Positions 6,149 to 6,570 of a stretch of 6,570 bases of DNA are shown piece by piece. Position 1 is the first letter of the stretch. Every line of letters begins with the position of its first letter. The stretch lies in assembly GCA_943324415.2 (NCBI GenBank), contig CALPLN020000109.1, positions 1 to 6,570 of the forward strand, given 5' to 3'. The notes beneath the pieces are model-generated. The model did no database searches. It was not told where the DNA came from and saw only the letters and a program-made list of their open reading frames with translations. Position numbers and translations under genes: made by a program. The DNA is from Sediminibacterium ginsengisoli. GTDB lineage: Bacteria; Bacteroidota; Bacteroidia; Chitinophagales; Chitinophagaceae.

Positions 6149-6570
6149 TTAAGCCTTCTTCTTTCTAGCTGTCTTGCGTGGAGGATTCTTTTTCAACTCT
6201 TCGATGATTGCTTTCACTTCCTCGATAGTCAATTCTTCTACTTTTTCTTGCTGCTCTTTTGTCAACTTGAAGTTGCGTAAACCTTGCTTAATATAAGGAC
6301 CATAAGGACCTCTTAATAATTGGATCTTCTCTTTTTCAAAGACTTTGATTGTACGTTCGTCTTTTGCCTTGCGCTTTTCAGCAATCATTGGCGTCAATTC
6401 TTCAAGCGTTACGGTGTAAGGGTCCATTTCCTTGTTCAATGAGTAGAACTTCTTACTATGGGCAGCATATGGGCCAAAACGACCAATATTTACGGATACT
6501 TCTTCCTCTTCAAATAAGCCAAGGGCTCTAGGAAGCTTAAACAATTCCATTGCTTCGTCAAAACTGATGG
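6149..6570 (-). CDS. topA: DNA topoisomerase I, C-terminal part (5' end beyond the window)
   Basis: The frame is open from the right edge to a stop at 6149-6151, giving about 140 C-terminal residues of type IA topoisomerase, which relaxes negative supercoils through a tyrosyl-DNA intermediate. The catalytic Toprim and tyrosine domains are outside the window. Visible are two Toprim_C-type repeats with the signatures GRFGPYAAHSKKFYSL and GPYGPYIKQGLRNFKL, each followed by a helix (TLEELTPMIAEKR and TIEEVKAIIEELKK). The protein ends in a basic tail, PPRKTARKKKA, typical for DNA contact. No zinc-finger cysteines are seen in this part. Met codons such as that at 6550 are internal, since the reading frame continues upstream with family-like sequence. 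It converges on the desaturase gene. Confidence 0.93.
   Translation of the reverse strand, partial: ISFDEAMELFKLPRALGLFEEEEVSVNIGRFGPYAAHSKKFYSLNKEMDPYTVTLEELTPMIAEKRKAKDERTIKVFEKEKIQLLRGPYGPYIKQGLRNFKLTKEQQEKVEELTIEEVKAIIEELKKNPPRKTARKKKA

Noticed and set aside
6089..6280. 63-codon plus-strand frame starting in the long hairpin and running across the topA end
   Set aside because: It is antisense to topA, and its Leu/Phe-rich sequence is the reverse complement of the Lys/Glu-rich topA tail, which imitates a membrane peptide.
6349..6531. 60-codon plus-strand frame within topA
   Set aside because: Entirely antisense to conserved topA repeats, with no supporting start context or family resemblance.

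Overview
The window looks like chromosomal DNA from a Bacteroidota bacterium, probably of the Chitinophagaceae type. This is inferred from the AT-rich sequence, the near absence of Shine-Dalgarno sites, TATTTTTG boxes matching the Bacteroidota -7 promoter consensus (TAnnTTTG) about 22-26 bases before start codons, a signal peptidase I with a fused N-terminal membrane domain, and a protein end resembling an outer-membrane beta barrel. The content is mostly housekeeping. I found no phage, insertion sequence, CRISPR array, tRNA or rRNA.

Layout. Bases 1-89 (+) hold the last codons of a probable outer-membrane beta-barrel protein, closed by a strong terminator (114-147). Next comes pdhB (215-1201, +), the beta subunit of the pyruvate dehydrogenase E1 enzyme, with its own predicted promoter and a terminator-like hairpin after it. 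The 3' arm of that hairpin also reads as a promoter box for the next gene, lepB (1312-2823, +; signal peptidase I). lepB is followed after only 4 bases by cdd (2828-3313, +; cytidine deaminase). The stop of cdd overlaps by 12 bases the 3' end of a convergent pair on the minus strand: an O6-methylguanine-DNA methyltransferase (3302-3805) and, upstream of it in the same transcription direction, a SirB1-like transglutaminase-fold protein (3813-4697). A divergent spacer of about 200 bases with short repeats and palindromes leads to a membrane fatty acid desaturase (4906-6003, +). A long composite hairpin (6033-6120) separates the desaturase from the 3' end of topA (6149-6570, -), which runs off the right edge.

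The genes do not form one pathway. They cover central metabolism (acetyl-CoA production), protein export, pyrimidine salvage, DNA alkylation repair, membrane lipid desaturation and DNA topology. No new multi-gene system is evident. The points most worth a second look are the terminator/promoter overlap before lepB, the Ada-like active-site neighbourhood of the stand-alone methyltransferase, the nested hairpin between the desaturase and topA, and the repeated TTGCATAT motif over the desaturase start.
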